From positions 109,619-173,618 of the forward strand of contig JAUMWB010000004.1 in the NCBI GenBank assembly GCA_030529845.1: a DNA stretch of 64,000 nt. Reading direction: 5' to 3'. Within the stretch, counting starts at the first letter, position 1. Each line of letters starts with the position of its first letter. The notes beneath the pieces were generated by a model that worked only from the letters and a program-made list of their open reading frames with translations, was not told the DNA's origin and did not search any database. Positions 47,545 to 56,445 of the stretch are shown in pieces. The DNA comes from Rothia sp. (in: high G+C Gram-positive bacteria). Its GTDB lineage: Bacteria > Actinomycetota > Actinomycetes > Actinomycetales > Micrococcaceae. The position numbers and the translations under genes are program-made.

Positions 47545-47910
47545 TTAGGTGGCCTCGGCATCGAAAGGGGCCCAGGCGCCCCGCGGCAGGCGAGCGGTAA
47601 CGGACGCAGCCGGTGCAGCCGCAGCTTTCTCTTCAAGTTCCTTGCGGCGCTCTTCGTCGTCCTCGGCAAAAGCCTCACGCACAATCACGCGGGGGTCGTA
47701 CTGGCGGGGGTCATACTGACGCCAGTTGATGTCGCCGAGGTCGGGGCCGAGAGTTTCTTTGAGGTCGTCCTTCGCTTCAAAGGCCATACGCCGAACGTAC
47801 TTGATAAAGTCTTTGAGCTGCTGGGCATATTCGGGCATGCGTTCTGGCCCGATGACGACAAACACCAGGATTGCTAGAACGATAAATTCGAGGCCGCTAA
47901 TTCCAAACAC
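47545..47910 (-). CDS. tatB: Twin-arginine translocase subunit TatB
   Basis: The 121-residue protein begins MFGISGLEFIVLAILVFVVIGPERMP, the standard TatA/B transmembrane start followed by the Gly-Pro hinge and an amphipathic helix (YAQQLKDFIKYVRRM). The longer charged tail and the Glu in the membrane helix favour TatB over TatA. It acts at the membrane in folded-protein export together with TatC, which is not here. The protein in the same place in mycobacteria is also TatB, as I recall. Confidence 0.88.
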   Translation of the reverse strand: MFGISGLEFIVLAILVFVVIGPERMPEYAQQLKDFIKYVRRMAFEAKDDLKETLGPDLGDINWRQYDPRQYDPRVIVREAFAEDDEERRKELEEKAAAAPAASVTARLPRGAWAPFDAEAT

Positions 47911-48020
47911 ACAAAGAGATTACCAGTTCAGCCCGAGTGTTTGCCCCTAAAACGAGCGGGGATGAATAAGATGTTTGCAGAATCATTCCCACGCACACTC
48001 ATCTGAAGGTGAAGAACTAG

Positions 48021-48661
48021 GTGAAGATACAGGAACAGGCTCGACGCTGGGTTTACGCTGAAGAGTTCCCCTGGAGGCTCCAGCGGTGGCTTCTGCCCGC
48101 ACCCAAGCTGAACGGTTAGATGCTTCCCCCGTTGCCCCATCAGTAGCTTCCCTGCTGACGGTTCTGGCGGCTGCGACCAAGGCCCAGCACGCGGTAGAAA
48201 TTGGTTGCGGGGCTGGGGTTGCAACAGCTGCTTTGCTGACGGGTTTAGCTCCCGGTGCAGCCCTAACCGCTATAGAGATTGATTCAACGCGGTGTCAAAC
48301 CACCCGGTCCTTGCTGGCAGCTGCTGGGCTTGATAAGAGCCATCGGGTGCGCGTCATTACCGGGGACGCGCCTGAGGTGCTCCCCCGCCTCTCCGCGGCC
48401 TCCTACGATCTGGCCTTTATCGATGCTGGTAGCCAGCTGGCTGAACAGCTGGTCTACGATACGCTTGCCCTGCTAGAGCCGGGCGGGCTCCTCATCCTGC
48501 ATGACCCGCTGGTGGGCGGCGCTGTTGCTAACCCCACGGCCCGCGATTCCGTGACCGTTTCTGTACGCGCTGTCTTACACGAGGTCGCTGCCTGCACAGG
48601 GGATGTCTTTGTCTCCCTCGTCCATGCGGGTGAGGGCCTTTATCTAGTCTATAAGCGCTAA
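48021..48661 (+). pseudogene. O-methyltransferase, split by a frameshift
   Basis: The GTG at 48021 begins KIQEQARRWVYAEEF, which looks like the start of an SAM-dependent O-methyltransferase. The frame then runs into nonsense at the CCCC at 48068-48071. One frame over, the protein continues to 48661 with ASARTQAERLDASPVAPSVA, the SAM motif VEIGCGAGVATAALL, LAFIDAG and LVYKR. One added C gives WVYAEEFPLEAPAVASART with no gap. The shorter GTG at 48086 could still make a 191-residue protein lacking the first 22 residues. Full length about 213. Sequencing error or real mutation. Confidence 0.75.
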
Positions 48662-48667
48662 TTTCTT

Positions 48668-48716
48668 AAAAATTTCGGCCCCTGCTGGTGAGCTCTTATG
48701 CTCTGTGCAGGGGCCG
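48668..48716. terminator. Bidirectional terminator
   Basis: CGGCCCCTGC (48676-48685) pairs with GCAGGGGCCG (48707-48716), with an A-rich run on the left that reads as T's on the minus strand. It lies between the methyltransferase and the convergent DUF3117 gene. Confidence 0.8.
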
Positions 48717-48733
48717 GAAGCTAAGGATCCAGC

Positions 48734-48895
48734 TTAGACGTTTTCAACGCACTTGCGGATTGCCTCTACTTCTTCTTCGGTAATATCGAGAACCAGGCGG
48801 CCGCCGCCTTCGACGGGGATGCGCATGACGATGCTGCGCCCTTCGCGCACGATTTCGAGGGGGCCGTCGCCGGTGCGGGGTTTCTGAGCTGCCAT
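48734..48895 (-). CDS. DUF3117 small protein
   Basis: A 53-residue protein reads MAAQKPRTGDGPLEIVREGR at its start, with VMRIPVEGGGRLVLDI and ends IRKCVENV. It matches the actinobacterial DUF3117 family (about 55 residues, role unknown). AAGGAG lies on the minus strand just before the ATG. The gene is independent, with its own terminator and an intergenic gap on both sides. Confidence 0.88.
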   Translation of the reverse strand: MAAQKPRTGDGPLEIVREGRSIVMRIPVEGGGRLVLDITEEEVEAIRKCVENV

Positions 48896-49017
48896 TTTGG
48901 TTCTCCTTCAACAAGGGTTGGTCTGCGGGTCCTCGGCATCTTCTGCCGGTCTCACCTTCTTTTAATCATAGTGCTTAGTGGCTCATTTCTGGTGTTTTTT
49001 GGTGCAAACTTACAGGT

Positions 49018-50331
49018 TTAGGGCGGGTAATCCCCGCCCCCGGGTAGTTGCTTCCAGTGCCAGAGCCAGCCGACCCAGCCAAACTGCAGGGTGGCTCCGC
49101 TGAAAATCAGTAGCCAGCGGTAGGCCCGCGAGGCAGATAGGGCGACCAGGGGAAGCAGCAGGGGGAAGAGGGGCAGCAGCAAGCGGAAGGTCGAGGACTG
49201 GGGGTTGAAGAAGGCCAGCATGTAGAGTGCGTAGGCAGCGCACCAGGTGATCAGGGCCGGGTGCAGGGTTCGCCGAGTGACGGGGGCACAGAGCACCAGC
49301 AGGTAGGTGAGTAAGAGAAGAATCAGGACGAGCGGCCCCAGTACCTGCCCCAGGTAGAGCTGGCTCTGGGTATACCAGGGTGCAAAAGGCAGAACGTGTT
49401 CCCCGCCAGCCCGCCAGGCTGCCTCGGTAGCTGTGTAGGCATCGATACGCCCGGTAACAGCCCAGGCCAGGGCCGGGTGGATAAAAGCAAAGGCGCAGAC
49501 AGCCAAGGCGGACGCCAGCTGAGTGCCTGTTATGGAGAGGGCTTTTACGGGGCTATTCGCGCGGGCCTGCTGCGCCCAGCAAATCAACCACCAGATACCG
49601 ACGGCGGCCCCCAGGGGCACACCGACGGGGCGGGACAGGGCTGCCCCCAGGGCAGGGATCAGGAGCAGCAGGTAGCGCTCCCGCACCAGCCAGTAGAGGG
49701 CCCAGGCCAGGAAGAAGAGACCAGTTGCCTCGGCATAGCCGGTTTGCAGGATGGGGGCAACGGCGCAAAAGCTCACCGCAGCGGTGGCCCACAGGGCGGT
49801 CGCTTGAAGCTCCTGCCCCCGCTGGTCTGATCCGCTTGCGGCCCCGCGCATCTGTAGGCTGGCTTCACAAAGGCGATAGATAAACCAGGCAGCCCCAAAG
49901 CCAAACAGCAGGGAAACGGTGGGGGCTACTAGCTGGTAGCTCAGGCCGGTCACGCTACTGACGGCACCGTTGATCAGGGGGTAAAGGGGATAAAAAGCCC
50001 ACTCGTTTTGAGCAACGTGACCATTGGCGTCCATGGGGAGAACCGCAGGGTAGCCGCCAGCGGCTATCTTGTCGTACCAGTCGGCGTCCCAAATAGTGAC
50101 AAACTCTAGGTAGCCCATCGCGCTATTTTTCCAGGGACTAAAGGTTTGGTGCAGACCCACGGACGCGAAGATAAACCAACCCCAGAGTCGGCTTGCCCCA
50201 TAGATGAGGGCTACCCGCAGGCTGATGGGCAGACCTGTGAAGAAGAGAACTCCGCGGCTAGCAGTGACGCTCAGAGTAGCGGCAGCACGGTCCAGTAGTC
50301 TGCCCGGTGGCAGTGCGGACGGACGCCCCAC
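49018..50331 (-). CDS. PIG-V-like mannosyltransferase (membrane)
   Basis: The 437-residue protein has about ten membrane helices. Early in it is the sequence FVTIWDADWYDKIAAGGYP, the acidic motif that marks polyprenyl-phosphate-mannose-dependent PIG-V/GT-C enzymes. These act on lipid-linked sugars in the actinobacterial envelope, such as lipomannan-type glycolipids. It starts two bases after the stop of the DivIVA-like gene. The acceptor is unknown. Confidence 0.75.
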   Translation of the reverse strand: MGRPSALPPGRLLDRAAATLSVTASRGVLFFTGLPISLRVALIYGASRLWGWFIFASVGLHQTFSPWKNSAMGYLEFVTIWDADWYDKIAAGGYPAVLPMDANGHVAQNEWAFYPLYPLINGAVSSVTGLSYQLVAPTVSLLFGFGAAWFIYRLCEASLQMRGAASGSDQRGQELQATALWATAAVSFCAVAPILQTGYAEATGLFFLAWALYWLVRERYLLLLIPALGAALSRPVGVPLGAAVGIWWLICWAQQARANSPVKALSITGTQLASALAVCAFAFIHPALAWAVTGRIDAYTATEAAWRAGGEHVLPFAPWYTQSQLYLGQVLGPLVLILLLLTYLLVLCAPVTRRTLHPALITWCAAYALYMLAFFNPQSSTFRLLLPLFPLLLPLVALSASRAYRWLLIFSGATLQFGWVGWLWHWKQLPGGGDYPP

Positions 50332-50333
50332 CC

Positions 50334-50690
50334 CTAGTCTTCCCCACGCAGGTCGGGGGCGGCGTCCTGACTCTTCCCACCGCGCAGGGCTTCAAGCTCC
50401 TGGCGCAGGCGACTGTTCTCAGCAACTACCTTAGCCAGCACACCGTCCACCTCATCGCGGTTATAGCCCAGGGCCGAGGTTGCAAAACGGATCTGTCCCA
50501 GCTCGTCCGCGTCGGGGCGGTCCGAAAGAATGAGTGGCGGCTCAGCGGCAGGAACTAGAGCTACTCCGTCCTTACTCACCGCATCAATAACCTTACGGGC
50601 CGGTATCAGCCGGTCGGTCCCCAGCACGGCGCACCCTGCCATCACCGCCGCTAGCACCACAAAAGTCACACCAACCAGTAGGTAATTCAT
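50334..50690 (-). CDS. DivIVA-domain membrane-anchored protein
   Basis: The 118-residue protein has an N-terminal membrane helix (about 1-25) and a short DivIVA-like module, IRFATSALGYNRDEVDGVLAKVVAENSRLRQEL, with the conserved GY/RDEVD core and a coiled-coil end. It may recruit or sense the curved membrane in actinobacterial division or growth. It is coupled with the mannosyltransferase gene, which fits a role in envelope growth. The exact function is unknown. Confidence 0.7.
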   Translation of the reverse strand: MNYLLVGVTFVVLAAVMAGCAVLGTDRLIPARKVIDAVSKDGVALVPAAEPPLILSDRPDADELGQIRFATSALGYNRDEVDGVLAKVVAENSRLRQELEALRGGKSQDAAPDLRGED

Positions 50691-50895
50691 CCTGTCCTCC
50701 CGCCCGGGCCGACTACCGACCGCCCGACCTCGCTCACAAAACCCAAAATATTTGACTGCAAAAACACAACATCCCTCGTAACAAGTTGTTTACCTGCAAG
50801 GGAGTAAGGTGAAGCACATACACCATTGGGCATCTGCCTCAGCACCTCAATGCTACCGGCGCCCGCACCAATCCCACCACAAGAGAGGAACCCCA

Positions 50896-51724
50896 GTGAC
50901 TACTGACGCACTGGTTCAGCTCACCCAGGTCAACAAGCACTACGGTGAGAACCACGTCCTCAAGGACATCAACCTTTCCATCGGCAGGGGCGAAGTCGTC
51001 GTCCTCCTCGGCTCCTCCGGCTCCGGCAAGTCCACCCTCTGCGGCCCTGATCTCAGTGGTCACTTCGGTGGCTTTTGGTCTCTTCTTCGGTCTGGCCCGT
51101 CTCTCCCCCAATAAGGCCGTGCGGGCCTTTGGCACCGTGGTTGTGGAGTTCTTCCGTGCCGTACCCGTGCTGATCATGATGATTTTCTTCTGGCTCTTTT
51201 TGGGCAAGCTTAACCTCTTTGCCCCCTCCCAGCTGCCCTTCATCGCCGTTATTCTGGGCCTGACCCTCTACAACGGCTCGGTCATTGCTGAGCTGCTGCG
51301 CTCCGGTGTGCAGCAGCTGCCCAAGGGCCAGGGTGAAGCCGGTCTGGCTATCGGTCTGACCCCTTGGAAGGTGCTGACCCTGATTTTGGTACCCCAGGCT
51401 CTGACCGCCATGATGCCCTCCCTGCTCTCGCAGTTCGTGGTCATTCTCAAGGACACCGCCCTGGGCTACATCATCTCCTACCCCGAACTGCTGGCTGCCA
51501 CCCGCCGCTTCGGTTCCGGTGAAGGCAACATCCTGCAGATGCTCTTGTTGGCCGCCCTGATTTTCGTAGTCATCAACTTCGCCCTGACCTTCTTCGCCGA
51601 GTGGCTGGCTAAGTACATGAGCTCCCGCTCCGACGTAGAGATCAAGCACGCCGACGGTGTGCCCGGCGAGGTGGACGAAGCCCGCCCCAAGACCGAGCTG
51701 ATGTTCAAGATTCCCAAGCACTAG
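50896..51724 (+). pseudogene. gluA-gluD: Remnant of a glutamate ABC transporter: gluA start fused to gluD end
   Basis: The GTG at 50896 follows GAGAGGAA and begins an ABC ATPase: [25 protein letters not shown], then [11 protein letters not shown]. At about 51042 the sequence switches abruptly to the middle of a GluD-type permease ([20 protein letters not shown] ... YISYPELLAATRRFG), in a different frame, ending at 51724. The ATPase frame stops at 51114. The rest of gluA, all of gluB and gluC, and the first part of gluD are missing. A simple deletion between gluA and gluD of a gluABCD operon fits best. The permease part still has clean codon use, so the event is recent, or an assembly artefact. 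Confidence 0.85.
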
Positions 51725-51745
51725 CGTCCGCACTAGGCCTACCCC

Positions 51746-51812
51746 AAGGGGACCTGAAAACTTCAAAGGGACCGCGGAATCTGCGGTCCCTTTGAAATTT
51801 TGTGGTCCCCTT
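51746..51812. terminator. Nested palindromic terminator, copy 3
   Basis: AAGGGGACC (51746-51754) and GGTCCCCTT (51804-51812) enclose CTTCAAAGGGACCGC and its complement. It is the third copy of the family, again between convergent genes (the gluA-gluD remnant and dapE). Confidence 0.85.
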
Positions 51813-51818
51813 GTGGGT

Positions 51819-52967
51819 TTAGGACGCCGTCAGCCAGCTTTCCAGGGCCCTGTAGCAGGCGCGTACCTCGGAGGCTTTCACATGCTCGTTATCGGTGTGA
51901 GCCAGCAGGGCGTCACCGGGGCCGAAGTTCACGGCGGGGATGCCAATCTCACTGAAGCGGGCGACGTCCGTCCACCCGTACTTAGGCTTGGGGGCTTGGC
52001 CCACCGACTCAATGAGCGAACGTGACATGGGCGCGTCCAGGCCCGGGCGGGCAGCTGATGAGAGGTCAACAAAGTCTAGCTCGTAGCCCTCAAAAACCTC
52101 ATGCAGGTGGGCAACTGCCTGATCCAGGGTCTTGTTGGGGGCAAAGCGGTAGTTGATGTGGACGCCGGATTCATCGGGAATCACGTTCCCGGCCACCCCG
52201 CCTGAAATCTGCACGGCGTTGAGTCCCTCGCGGTAGGCCAGGCCCTCAACCTCATAGGTGGCAGGCTGGTAGGCAGCTAGACGCCCCAGCACGTCCGCCA
52301 TCTTATGGATAGCGTTGACGCCCTTCCAGGCCCTGCCCGAGTGGGCTGCGATACCGGCAGTGCGGATCCAGAAACGGATGGTGCCGTTGCAGCCGCCTTC
52401 GATGGTGCCGTCGGTAGGTTCTAACAGGATGGCAAAGGCCGCATCGGTCAGCTTCTCCCGGTGGTTGCGCATCAGGCGGGCAAGCCCTGAGAGCTCGGAG
52501 GCAACCTCTTCGTTGTCATAAAAAACATAGGTGATGTCGTAGCGGGGCTCTTTCAGGCTGGCCGCCAAAGCCAGCTGGACAGCCACTCCACCTTTCATAT
52601 CCACAGCACCCCGGCCGTAGAGCACACGCTCCCCCGACTCGTCCGCCCAGGTAGCAGGCACGGTACCTAAAGAACCTTCGGTGCGGGGTAAGGGAACGGT
52701 ATCTAGGTGCCCGGCCAGCACGACACGGGTATCTCGCCCCAGGTTGGTGCGGGCGATGATAGCGTCGCCGTCGCGGGTGATTTCTAAGCCGCCGATTCTT
52801 TCGAGGGCCGTCTGCACGGCGTCCGCCAGGCGCACCTCGGCGCCAGAAACAGAATAGATATTGAGCAGGTCAGCGGTCAGATCTTCAACGGGCTGGGTCA
52901 GGTTCAGGACGCCAGGGCCAAGGTGCGCGAACTCGGCGGCCTGGTTGAGGGTAGGGTTCTTGGTCAT
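51819..52967 (-). CDS. dapE: Succinyl-diaminopimelate desuccinylase
   Basis: The 382-residue M20-family enzyme removes succinate to give LL-diaminopimelate in lysine/peptidoglycan synthesis. Marks: VVLAGHLDTVPLP (metal His and Asp), GRGAVDMKGGVAV, FVFYDNEEVA-type YVFYDNEEVASE (catalytic Glu), GWTDVARFSEIGIPAVNFGPGDALLAHTDNE. I start it at the ATG at 52967 (MTKNPTLNQ) after GGTGGAACC; upstream ORF residues have no family match. Divergent from dapD, 59 bases apart. Confidence 0.92.
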   Translation of the reverse strand: MTKNPTLNQAAEFAHLGPGVLNLTQPVEDLTADLLNIYSVSGAEVRLADAVQTALERIGGLEITRDGDAIIARTNLGRDTRVVLAGHLDTVPLPRTEGSLGTVPATWADESGERVLYGRGAVDMKGGVAVQLALAASLKEPRYDITYVFYDNEEVASELSGLARLMRNHREKLTDAAFAILLEPTDGTIEGGCNGTIRFWIRTAGIAAHSGRAWKGVNAIHKMADVLGRLAAYQPATYEVEGLAYREGLNAVQISGGVAGNVIPDESGVHINYRFAPNKTLDQAVAHLHEVFEGYELDFVDLSSAARPGLDAPMSRSLIESVGQAPKPKYGWTDVARFSEIGIPAVNFGPGDALLAHTDNEHVKASEVRACYRALESWLTAS

Positions 52968-53013
52968 GGTTCCACCATACAAGCAGATAGGGCAGCAGAC
53001 CGGTTTGATTCCG

Positions 53014-53019
53014 TAGACT
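53014..53019 (+). promoter_or_regulatory. dapD: -10 box of dapD (leaderless start)
   Basis: TAGACTGGTAGGCATGACT: the -10 box is followed after seven bases by the ATG at 53027. It nearly matches the pepP promoter. No Shine-Dalgarno is present. Confidence 0.5.
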
Positions 53020-53026
53020 GGTAGGC

Positions 53027-53983
53027 ATGACTGAAAATAACTCTCGTGTAGCATCCGGCCTGGGTCTGGCCACCGTCGTCGCCTCCGGAGAGAACGAAGG
53101 CACCGTACTCGATGTCTGGTACCCGGTCCCTGCCCTTACCGACACCGCTGATGACTCCGTTGCAGCCGACCTTGAAGCCCTGGTTGAAGCGGACGAAGAC
53201 CGTAACGTTGTGCGTGAGCTGGTCAACGTCACCATCAACCTCGATGAGTCCCCCGCCAACGCCGCGGACGCCTACCTGCGCCTGCACCTGCTCTCCCACA
53301 CCCTGGTTGCCCCCAACACCATCAACCTCGACGGTCTCTTCGGCAAGCTGGCTAACGTTGCCTGGACCAATTTCGGCCCCGTCCTCGCTAGCGAATTCAA
53401 CGCTGTCTCCCTCAAGCTGCGCCGCCGCGGTGCCCTGGTGGTCACCCACGTTGATAAGTTCCCCCGCATGATCGACTATGTTGTGCCCGCAGGTGTTCGC
53501 ATTGGCGACGCCGACCGTGTGCGCCTGGGTGCCTACCTGGCCGCAGGCACCACCGTCATGCACGAGGGCTTCGTCAACTTCAACGCCGGCACCCTCGGCG
53601 AATCCATGGTCGAAGGCCGAATCTCCCAGGGTGTTGTCATTGGCAACGGCACCGACATCGGCGGCGGCGCCTCAACCATGGGCACCCTCTCCGGCGGCGG
53701 TACCCAGCGTGTCTCTATTGGCGAGCGTTCCCTGCTCGGTGCAGAAGCCGGTATCGGCATTGCCCTGGGTGATGACTGTGTAGTAGAAGCCGGTCTTTAC
53801 GTCACCACTGGCTCCCGCGTCACCGTCCTCAACCCCGGTGCAGAGCCCAAGGTTGTCAAGGCCCTGGAGCTCTCCGGCGTCAACAACCTGCTCTTCCGCC
53901 GCAACTCCGTCACCGGCGCTATCGAGGTGCTACCCCGCGCCAACAACACCGTGGAACTGAACTCAGAGCTGCACGCTAACTAA
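53027..53983 (+). CDS. dapD: Tetrahydrodipicolinate N-succinyltransferase
   Basis: The 318-residue enzyme succinylates tetrahydrodipicolinate. It has the actinobacterial DapD layout: an N-terminal mixed domain, then a left-handed beta-helix of hexapeptide repeats (about 165-275, [20 protein letters not shown] and [22 protein letters not shown]). It is divergent from dapE, so the two neighbouring steps of the pathway share a control region. A terminator at 54138 lies behind it, with repeat copy D between. Confidence 0.93.
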   Translation: MTENNSRVASGLGLATVVASGENEGTVLDVWYPVPALTDTADDSVAADLEALVEADEDRNVVRELVNVTINLDESPANAADAYLRLHLLSHTLVAPNTINLDGLFGKLANVAWTNFGPVLASEFNAVSLKLRRRGALVVTHVDKFPRMIDYVVPAGVRIGDADRVRLGAYLAAGTTVMHEGFVNFNAGTLGESMVEGRISQGVVIGNGTDIGGGASTMGTLSGGGTQRVSIGERSLLGAEAGIGIALGDDCVVEAGLYVTTGSRVTVLNPGAEPKVVKALELSGVNNLLFRRNSVTGAIEVLPRANNTVELNSELHAN

Positions 53984-54004
53984 AGTGAGTCATCCTTGAG
54001 CGAT

Positions 54005-54101
54005 ACGGGCTTATGCTCGCTGTTGCCCCTCTCGTCTGGTTCGCTTCGCTCACGAGACGATTCATGCCAGCCCCAAGCCAGCAGCTTCGCTATAAGCCCG
54101 T
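54005..54101. repeat. Intergenic structured repeat, copy D
   Basis: ACGGGCTTAT (54005-54014) pairs with ATAAGCCCGT (54092-54101). An inner stem TCTCGT (54031-54036)/ACGAGA (54053-54058) leads to the conserved block TTCATGCCAGCCCCAAGCCA (54061-54080). It lies in the 3' untranslated region of dapD, ahead of the terminator, so it should be transcribed. Confidence 0.75.
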
Positions 54102-54137
54102 TTCAACCAACGATATTTACTGAAGATTAATCTGCTC

Positions 54138-54176
54138 AAGACCCGCCCTGCCGCTGAATCGGTAGGGCGGGTCTTT
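54138..54176 (+). terminator. dapD terminator
   Basis: AAGACCCGCCCT...CCG (54138-54153) pairs with CGG...AGGGCGGGTCTT (54160-54175), followed by T's. Confidence 0.88.
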
Positions 54177-54217
54177 ACAATGGGAGAACACACTCACAAC
54201 ACATCAGAAAGCTAGTC

Positions 54218-56329
54218 ATGAAGCGTTCTCTTTCTCTGCTGGCAGGCCTTGGCCTGGTTTCCTCCAGTCTGCTCGTTCCCGCAGCTTTTGCCGCAAACGG
54301 TGACACAGACCTCGGCAATCTCACAGTGCTTGCCTCAACCGATATTCACGGCCGTTCTCTCAACTACGACTATTTCACCGGTGCCCCTTACAGTGAAGGC
54401 GCTAAGGCCCTGGGTATGGAGCACCTGGCTACCGCTATCGCCCAAACCCGGGCAGCTAAGGGCGCTGACTCTACCCTGGTGCTGGATAACGGCGACGCTA
54501 ACCAGGGCAACCCGCTTGCAACCTATTACCAGAACAACCGCACCGCTACCAGCGTTGACCCCATGGCTTCTGTCTTCAACCTACTTGGCTATGATGCCGG
54601 TGTTGTGGGCAACCACGAGTTCAACTACGGCCCTGACGCCGCCGCCCAGTACACCCAGAACCTGGCCATGCCCCTACTCGGTGCCAACGTCATTGATACC
54701 GCAACCGGTACCCCCGCTTACGAACCCTACACCATGGTCGAAAAGACCGTGGGCGGTGAGAAAATCCAGGTAGCCGTCATCGGTGTCGTGACCCCCGGCG
54801 TCCGCGTGTGGGATAAGGCCACTGTCGAGGGCAAGCTGGAGTTTAAGGACGCCGCCGCTACCGTTGCCGAGTGGGCACCCAAGGTCAAGGCCGCAGGTGC
54901 CGACGTGGTCGTCGTCCTCGCCCACACCGGTCTAGATGCCGAGGGCTACACCTACAACCCGGCTGACCTTACCGAAAACGTCGCCAAGTCAGTGGCTGAG
55001 CAGTCCACCGACGTCGATCTCGTTGTGGGCGGTCACTCCCACGTCACCAATAAGGTCCAGGAATACTTCACCAACAAGAATGGCGAGCCCGTACTCTACA
55101 CCCAGCCCGGTTACTGGGCCCGCTTCCTCTCCGAAGTCACCCTGCCCCTGGTCAAGGAAGCTGACGGCGATATCGAGGTCAAGTGGACCGAGAATGAAAA
55201 ACCTACCGCACTTGCCCTCAACGCTGGTGACTACGCCGCCGACCCGTCCGTACTTGCAGCTATCGAGCCCTACCACTCGAAGACCACCGAATGGGTACAG
55301 ACCGTGGTAGCCCAGGCGAGCGCTGAGATGCCCGCAGCAAGTAGTGCCTGGGAAGACACTGCGGTTCTGGACTTCATCAACATGGTTCAGACCGAAGAAG
55401 TCACCCGTGCCCTGACCGGAACCCAGTATGAGGGTTTGCCCGTCATCGCTGAGGCCTCCCCCTTCTCCCGCACTGCCGTCTTCAAACAGGGCGATGTAAC
55501 CATTGCCGATATGGCCAGCCTCTACATCTACGACAACACTCTCTATGCCGTAGAACTCACCGGAGCCCAGCTCAAGGACTACCTGGAATGGTCAGCCCGC
55601 TACTACAAGCAGCAGGAACCCGGAGCTGAGATCACCGACTGGTCCACCGTCACTAACGCCCTCTACGAGGGTGCCACCCGCGGTATTCCCGACTACTCCT
55701 ACGACGTGCTCTCGGGCGTCAACTACCACATCAACATCTCCAAGCCTGTCGGCGAGCGCATTGAGGGTCTCGCTCTGCCCGACGGCACTGCCCTGGCCGA
55801 TGAACAGAAGGTCATCCTGGCTCTGAACAACTACCGCTGGTCCGGTGGCTCAGGCTACCCGCATGTGACCGCTGCTCCCATCGTCTACGAAGAGCAGAAG
55901 GCCGTACGCGACCTCATGATTGACTGGGCTATCACCAACAAGACCATCGACCCGGCCACCTTCTTCGTGAAGAACTGGACGGTCGGCACCAGCTCCCTGC
56001 CCACCGAGCAGGCCCCCGAAGAGACCCCGGCCCCGGCTCCCAGCGACAGCCCCACCGCTGTTCCTTCGGCTGAGCCCACGGTAGCCCCCACAGCTGAACC
56101 GGCTGCAAATGCCAGTGCGGACGCCACTGCCCCGGCCCCCAGCGCTAGCCCGGTTTCATCGGCTTCCGCCAGCAACAGCTCAGACGCTGTTGCAGCGGAC
56201 GCCCCCTCTGCTAGCACCGGGGCACTAGCCCACACCGGCGCCACCGTCCTGCCTCTGCTTGCAGGTGCAGCCCTCTTACTCGCTCTAGGTAGTAGCGCCT
56301 ACCTCGCTGTCCGCCGCAAGAACAGCTAG
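54218..56329 (+). CDS. Secreted, wall-anchored 5'-nucleotidase / metallophosphoesterase
   Basis: The 703-residue protein has a signal peptide (1-25), a metallophosphatase domain with LASTDIHGRSLNYDY, LDNGDANQGNP, GVVGNHEFNYG and VVGGHSHVTN (about 38-280), then a 5'-nucleotidase C-terminal domain (about 365-570). A Pro/Ala/Ser-rich spacer leads to a C-terminal sorting signal: LAHTG (670-674), a hydrophobic helix, and RRKNS. LAXTG fits the class-E sortase motif of actinobacteria, so this is a wall-anchored enzyme likely acting on extracellular nucleotides. Isolated gene with a leader of its own. Confidence 0.88.
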   Translation: MKRSLSLLAGLGLVSSSLLVPAAFAANGDTDLGNLTVLASTDIHGRSLNYDYFTGAPYSEGAKALGMEHLATAIAQTRAAKGADSTLVLDNGDANQGNPLATYYQNNRTATSVDPMASVFNLLGYDAGVVGNHEFNYGPDAAAQYTQNLAMPLLGANVIDTATGTPAYEPYTMVEKTVGGEKIQVAVIGVVTPGVRVWDKATVEGKLEFKDAAATVAEWAPKVKAAGADVVVVLAHTGLDAEGYTYNPADLTENVAKSVAEQSTDVDLVVGGHSHVTNKVQEYFTNKNGEPVLYTQPGYWARFLSEVTLPLVKEADGDIEVKWTENEKPTALALNAGDYAADPSVLAAIEPYHSKTTEWVQTVVAQASAEMPAASSAWEDTAVLDFINMVQTEEVTRALTGTQYEGLPVIAEASPFSRTAVFKQGDVTIADMASLYIYDNTLYAVELTGAQLKDYLEWSARYYKQQEPGAEITDWSTVTNALYEGATRGIPDYSYDVLSGVNYHINISKPVGERIEGLALPDGTALADEQKVILALNNYRWSGGSGYPHVTAAPIVYEEQKAVRDLMIDWAITNKTIDPATFFVKNWTVGTSSLPTEQAPEETPAPAPSDSPTAVPSAEPTVAPTAEPAANASADATAPAPSASPVSSASASNSSDAVAADAPSASTGALAHTGATVLPLLAGAALLLALGSSAYLAVRRKNS

Positions 56330-56445
56330 GTACCGGCGTCCGCGCCACCTCTAATATGTGCCCAGCCCCGCCACCGCTTCTACCGGCTGGCGGGGCTGGG
56401 TGCAGGTAAGCTAGAAAGAACACCAATCGTCTACTAGGGGAAAAC

